From Nitrospirota bacterium (GTDB taxonomy: Bacteria > Nitrospirota > UBA9217), in NCBI GenBank assembly GCA_013334545.1, contig JAAXXJ010000036.1, positions 1 through 16,942 on the forward strand: a stretch of 16,942 nucleotides of DNA. Reading direction: 5' to 3'. A model generated the notes under the pieces. It was not told the DNA's origin, ran no database searches, and saw only the letters and a list, made by a program, of their open reading frames with translations. Position 1 is the first letter of the stretch; each line of letters begins with the position of its first letter. The translations under genes and the position numbers were made by a program. Positions 14,074 to 16,942 of the stretch are shown here, in pieces.

Positions 14074-14095
14074 CTTTGCACATTGTAATGCAAAG
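14074..14095. promoter_or_regulatory. Inverted-repeat operator candidate
   Basis: CTTTGCA (14074-14080) and TGCAAAG (14089-14095) form a perfect 7-base inverted repeat with an 8-base centre that contains the minus-strand -10. A bound dimer would block the serine-hydrolase promoter. The regulator is unknown. Confidence 0.4.
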
Positions 14096-14110
14096 ACCGG
14101 CGTAAAACAA
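14082..14110 (-). promoter_or_regulatory. Promoter for serine-hydrolase gene
   Basis: On the minus strand, TTGTTT (14110-14105), 17 bases, then TACAAT (14087-14082). The start would be near 14075, only about 14 bases before the ATG. Confidence 0.45.
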
Positions 14111-14174
14111 GTGCCATGCCTGCATGACGGCCGGTAACATGCGGCAATTCCTGTGAAATTCCCGTATTATTTGC

Positions 14175-14204
14175 TTGACAATTTTCCGCCCCCTGTGTTA
14201 AAGT
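14175..14204 (+). promoter_or_regulatory. Promoter for aminotransferase-serA unit
   Basis: A perfect TTGACA (14175-14180), 18 bases, then TAAAGT (14199-14204), preceded by TGT as an extended -10. The leader would be about 205 bases. Confidence 0.6.
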
Positions 14205-14210
14205 CTTATG

Positions 14211-14418
14211 CCCTGAACGACCGTAACGGACAAAGCGAGGCCTTGTCAACCGTGCAACAGCTCAGACATCCTACATATCCCAGCGACATGCCTTCCCCGG
14301 GCATAGGTCCCGACAAGGGACTATAATCTTCTTCGTTATCAATAATAACCCTTACGTTTCAACCACTTTTTAATTCACACAGTTCGACAAGACCAACTAT
14401 TCAATGGAGGATACACCC
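14211..14418 (+). other. Long leader before aminotransferase gene
   Basis: No gene is seen here. Two small hairpins are visible: GACAAAGC/GCCTTGTC around 14230-14248, and GGTCCC-GACAA-GGGACT around 14306-14322. No known riboswitch or T-box core was recognised and no T-run follows either hairpin. Confidence 0.4.
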
Positions 14419-15555
14419 ATGCAGAAAAAATATCTTTTGGCCCCTGGTCCCACGCCGGTGCCCCCTGATGCTCTCCTTGCCATGGCCATGCCCATCATCC
14501 ATCACCGCGCGCCGGATTTCCTTCCGGTGCTCGACTCTGCCAAGAAGGGCCTGCAGTGGCTTTACCAGACCAAGAACGACGTGCTCATCCTGTGCTCAAC
14601 GGGCACGGGCGGTATGGTCGGCTCGGTGAACAATTTTCTGAATCCCGGCGACGACGTGCTCGTGGTCAACGGCGGCAAGTTCGGCGAACGCTGGACCAAG
14701 ATCTGCCAGGCCTACGGCATGAAGGTGACCGAGCTGGTGGTGGAGTGGGGCCACGCGGTGAAGCCCGAGCAGGTGGAAGAGGCCCTCAAGAAGAACGCCA
14801 AGATCAAGGCGGTCTTCGTCCAGTACACCGAGACCTCGACCGGCGTGAACCATGACATCAAAACCCTTGCCGGCATCGTCAAGAAGACCGATGCGTTGTT
14901 CGTCGTTGACGCCATCTCGGCACTGGTGGCGCATGACATCAGGACCGACGAGTGGGGTGTCGACGTGATGATCGGCGGCTCCCAGAAGGGCATCATGCTT
15001 CCGCCGGGCCTGGCCTTCGTGTCGGTCTCCGACAAGGCCTGGAAGATGGCGGACACGGCCAAGACGCCCAAGTTCTACTTCAACTTCAAGAAGGAGCGCG
15101 AGAACCTGTCCAAGAACCAGACGACCTGGACGTCTCCCGTGTCGCTTATCATCGGCCTGAACGCCGCGATCAAGATGCTCCAGGACGAGGGCCTCGAGAA
15201 CGTGTTCAAGCGCCACGACCGGCTTGCCCGGGCAACTCGCGCGGCCGCGGCTGCCCTGAGCCTCCCGCTCTACCCCAAGGAGAACCCGAGCCTCTCGCTC
15301 ACGGCCATCGAGGCGCCGGCGGGCGTGGACGGCCAGGCCATCTACAAGGACCTGCGCGTCAAGTACGGCATCACCGGCGCGGGCGGCCAGGACAAGCTCA
15401 AGGGCAAGATCTTCCGCATCGCGCACCTGGGCTACGCTGACACCTTCGATGTGATCACGGCCGTGGCCGGCATCGAGATGGTGCTGAAGGGCCTGGGCCA
15501 CCCGGTGAAGCTCGGCACGGGCGTTGCCGCAGCGCAAGAGATCCTGATGAAATAA
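14419..15555 (+). CDS. Class V PLP aminotransferase (serine/alanine-glyoxylate type)
   Basis: A 378-aa fold-type I class V aminotransferase. It opens with LLAPGPTPVPP and HHRAPDF, typical of the alanine-glyoxylate/serine-pyruvate group. LCSTGTGGMVGSVNN binds the cofactor phosphate, FVVDAISALVAHDI carries the pyridine-nitrogen Asp, and GSQKGIMLPPG holds the Schiff-base lysine K190. The ATG at 14419 is preferred over 14404 because GGAGG (14406-14410) lies 8 bases before it. serA follows 110 bases later in the same direction. This suggests it makes phosphoserine from phosphohydroxypyruvate in place of SerC, or acts as a serine-glyoxylate or serine-pyruvate enzyme. The sequence alone does not settle the substrate. 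Confidence 0.9.
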   Translation: MQKKYLLAPGPTPVPPDALLAMAMPIIHHRAPDFLPVLDSAKKGLQWLYQTKNDVLILCSTGTGGMVGSVNNFLNPGDDVLVVNGGKFGERWTKICQAYGMKVTELVVEWGHAVKPEQVEEALKKNAKIKAVFVQYTETSTGVNHDIKTLAGIVKKTDALFVVDAISALVAHDIRTDEWGVDVMIGGSQKGIMLPPGLAFVSVSDKAWKMADTAKTPKFYFNFKKERENLSKNQTTWTSPVSLIIGLNAAIKMLQDEGLENVFKRHDRLARATRAAAAALSLPLYPKENPSLSLTAIEAPAGVDGQAIYKDLRVKYGITGAGGQDKLKGKIFRIAHLGYADTFDVITAVAGIEMVLKGLGHPVKLGTGVAAAQEILMK

Positions 15556-15567
15556 CATCATACTTCC

Positions 15568-15644
15568 GCCACGGAGGCACGGAGAAGAAGAAAAGCCTCG
15601 GTCTTTTAAGAAAAGATCAAGGATTTTCTCTGTGCCTCTGTGGC
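15568..15644. repeat. Palindromic intergenic element, copy 3 (variant)
   Basis: The left arm 15568-15588 and right arm 15624-15644 are inverted copies matching at 18 of 21 positions, made of 9-base units near CCACGGAGG. It is the same design as the elements at 2848 and 5710, with ACGGAG in place of GCGAAG. It fills the aminotransferase-serA spacer. Confidence 0.7.
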
Positions 15645-15665
15645 AAAGCTTTTCACGGAGGATTC

Positions 15666-16942
15666 ATGAAGGTTCTGATCAGCGACAACCTCTCCACCCG
15701 CGGGGTGGAGATCCTGAAGAAGGCAGGGCTCGAGGTAGAGTTCCGGAGCAAGACGACGCCTGAGGAGATCGAGAAGATGATCGGCGACTATGACGCGCTC
15801 ATCATCCGCTCGGCCACCAAGGTCACAGCCGGCCTGCTCGAGAAGGCCACGAAGCTCAAGGTCATCGGCCGGGCCGGCAGCGGCCTGGACAACGTGGACA
15901 CGCCGGCGGCGACCAAGAAGGGCGTGGTGGTCATGAACACGCCGGGCGGCAACACCGTCACCACGGCGGAGCACACCATCGGCATGATCTTCGCCTGCGC
16001 CCGCATGATCCCGCAGGCCTACGCCTCGATGAAGGCGGGCAAGTGGGAGAAGAAGAAGTTCGAGGGCGTGGAGCTCTTCGACAAGACGCTCGGCATCGTC
16101 GGCCTCGGCGCCATCGGCGGCGTGGTCGCGAACCGCTGCGCGGCCCTGGGCATGAAGGTTCTGGCCTTCGACCCCTTCATCTCGACCGAGAAGGCGAAGC
16201 AGCTTGGCATCGAGCTGGCGGACCTGGAGACTCTTTACAAGCGGTCGGACTTCATCACGCTCCACACGCCCAAGACCAAGGAGACGGCGAACCTCATCAA
16301 CAAGGACACCATCGCGAAGATGAAGGACGGCGTGCGTATCATCAACTGCGCCCGCGGCGGCATCGTGAACGAGCAGGACCTCTACGAGGCCCTGAAGAGC
16401 GGCAAGGTGGCGGCAGCTGCCTTCGATGTGTTCGAGAAGGAGCCGCCGGAAAACCACCCGCTCCTGACGCTTGACAACTTCATCGCCACGCCGCACCTCG
16501 GCGCCTCGACGAAGGAGGCGCAGGAGAACGTGGCCACGGCCGTGGCCGAGCAGATCGTGGATTACCTCATCGCAGGGACGGTGAGGAACGCCGTGAACGT
16601 GCCGTCGGTGCCCGCGGACCAGCTCCCGACGCTCTCGCCCTATATCCATCTCGCCGAGCGCATGGGCCTCTTCACGGGCCAGATCATCGATGGCGGGCTC
16701 ACCCAGGTTACGGTGGAGTACAGCGGCGAGGTCTCGAACCTCAAGCTCGAGCCCATCACGCTGGCCGCGATCAAGGGCCTGCTCACGCCCACGCTGCAGG
16801 AGAACGTGAACTACGTGAACGCGCCGCTCATCGCCAAGGACCGGGGCATCGAGGTGAAGGTCTCGAGATCCGCTGACACACACGAGTACACCAGCCTCCT
16901 GACCATCCGGGTCAAGGCCGGCGCCAGGGACCTGTCCGTGTC
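15666..16942 (+). CDS. serA: D-3-phosphoglycerate dehydrogenase, 3'-truncated by window end
   Basis: SerA oxidises 3-phosphoglycerate to phosphohydroxypyruvate with NAD, the first step of serine synthesis. 425 codons are visible and the frame is open at the edge. An N-terminal substrate domain (KVLISDNLSTRGVEIL to IGRAGSGLDNVD) leads into the NAD-binding Rossmann fold with GLGAIG (residues 146-151). The catalytic residues are R230 (CARGGIVNE), E259 (DVFEKEP) and H277 (PHLGAST), spaced as in the long mycobacterial-type enzymes. After about residue 310 comes the start of the intervening regulatory domain (VNVPSV, LAERMGLFTGQI, VEYSGEVSNLKLEPI). The ACT serine-sensing domain would lie outside the window. 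The ATG at 15666 has GGAGG 4 bases upstream, just after a palindromic repeat. It probably shares a transcript with the aminotransferase. Confidence 0.95.
   Translation, partial: MKVLISDNLSTRGVEILKKAGLEVEFRSKTTPEEIEKMIGDYDALIIRSATKVTAGLLEKATKLKVIGRAGSGLDNVDTPAATKKGVVVMNTPGGNTVTTAEHTIGMIFACARMIPQAYASMKAGKWEKKKFEGVELFDKTLGIVGLGAIGGVVANRCAALGMKVLAFDPFISTEKAKQLGIELADLETLYKRSDFITLHTPKTKETANLINKDTIAKMKDGVRIINCARGGIVNEQDLYEALKSGKVAAAAFDVFEKEPPENHPLLTLDNFIATPHLGASTKEAQENVATAVAEQIVDYLIAGTVRNAVNVPSVPADQLPTLSPYIHLAERMGLFTGQIIDGGLTQVTVEYSGEVSNLKLEPITLAAIKGLLTPTLQENVNYVNAPLIAKDRGIEVKVSRSADTHEYTSLLTIRVKAGARDLSV

Noticed and set aside
15606..16883. Long minus-strand open frame opposite serA, and similar frames opposite nrdJ and scpA
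   Set aside because: These are products of high third-position GC opposite well-identified genes; their translations are rich in Arg, His, Val, Leu and Asp without domain patterns.

Overview
The window reads as a GC-rich (roughly 60 %) bacterial chromosome segment. No phage, insertion sequence, tRNA, rRNA or CRISPR is visible. A cobalamin-dependent (class II) ribonucleotide reductase, a desulforedoxin-like iron site and a DUF1573 protein suggest an anaerobic or microaerophilic lineage of the Nitrospirota/Desulfobacterota kind. That placement is an inference and is not proven by the sequence. UGA is used as an ordinary stop (scpB, uspA), so the standard bacterial code applies.

Left part (1-3793, minus strand). 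One apparent operon reads scpA - HEAT-repeat gene - scpB - MinD/ParA-type ATPase - J-domain gene (cut by the window edge). ScpA and ScpB are the kleisin and kite subunits of the SMC condensin. A HEAT-repeat protein lies between them, scpB and the ATPase overlap by ATGA, and the ATPase and J-domain genes are separated by a degenerate 8-bp tandem array.

Middle (3794-9480, plus strand). A divergent gene for an atypical protein-kinase-like protein is followed by a UspA protein, a small membrane protein and nrdJ. The nrdJ promoter carries two NrdR-box-like palindromes exactly 32 bp apart, one filling the -35/-10 spacer. A perfect intrinsic-terminator hairpin lies between this promoter and the nrdJ start codon.

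Right-middle (9500-12960, plus strand). Here are a 63-aa protein, a desulforedoxin-like domain fused to a Lys/Ala-rich histone H1-like tail, a TtcA-type tRNA thiolase, a standalone MshEN (c-di-GMP receptor type) protein and an exported DUF1573 protein. The DUF1573 reading frame is interrupted only by one UGA, placed exactly where the family has the first Cys of its CGC motif. A hairpin of the right size and distance for a bacterial SECIS follows, so this is a candidate new selenoprotein.

Right end (13012-16942). A membrane-anchored class-A-beta-lactamase-like serine hydrolase (minus) is divergent from a class V aminotransferase gene, which is followed by serA (cut by the window end). The last two look like a serine-synthesis pair.

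Intergenic space is rich in short repeats: three palindromic elements built on a 9-bp unit, one GTTCAA-type palindrome, and three copies of an element carrying a CCCCGCAG/CTGCGGGG hairpin.
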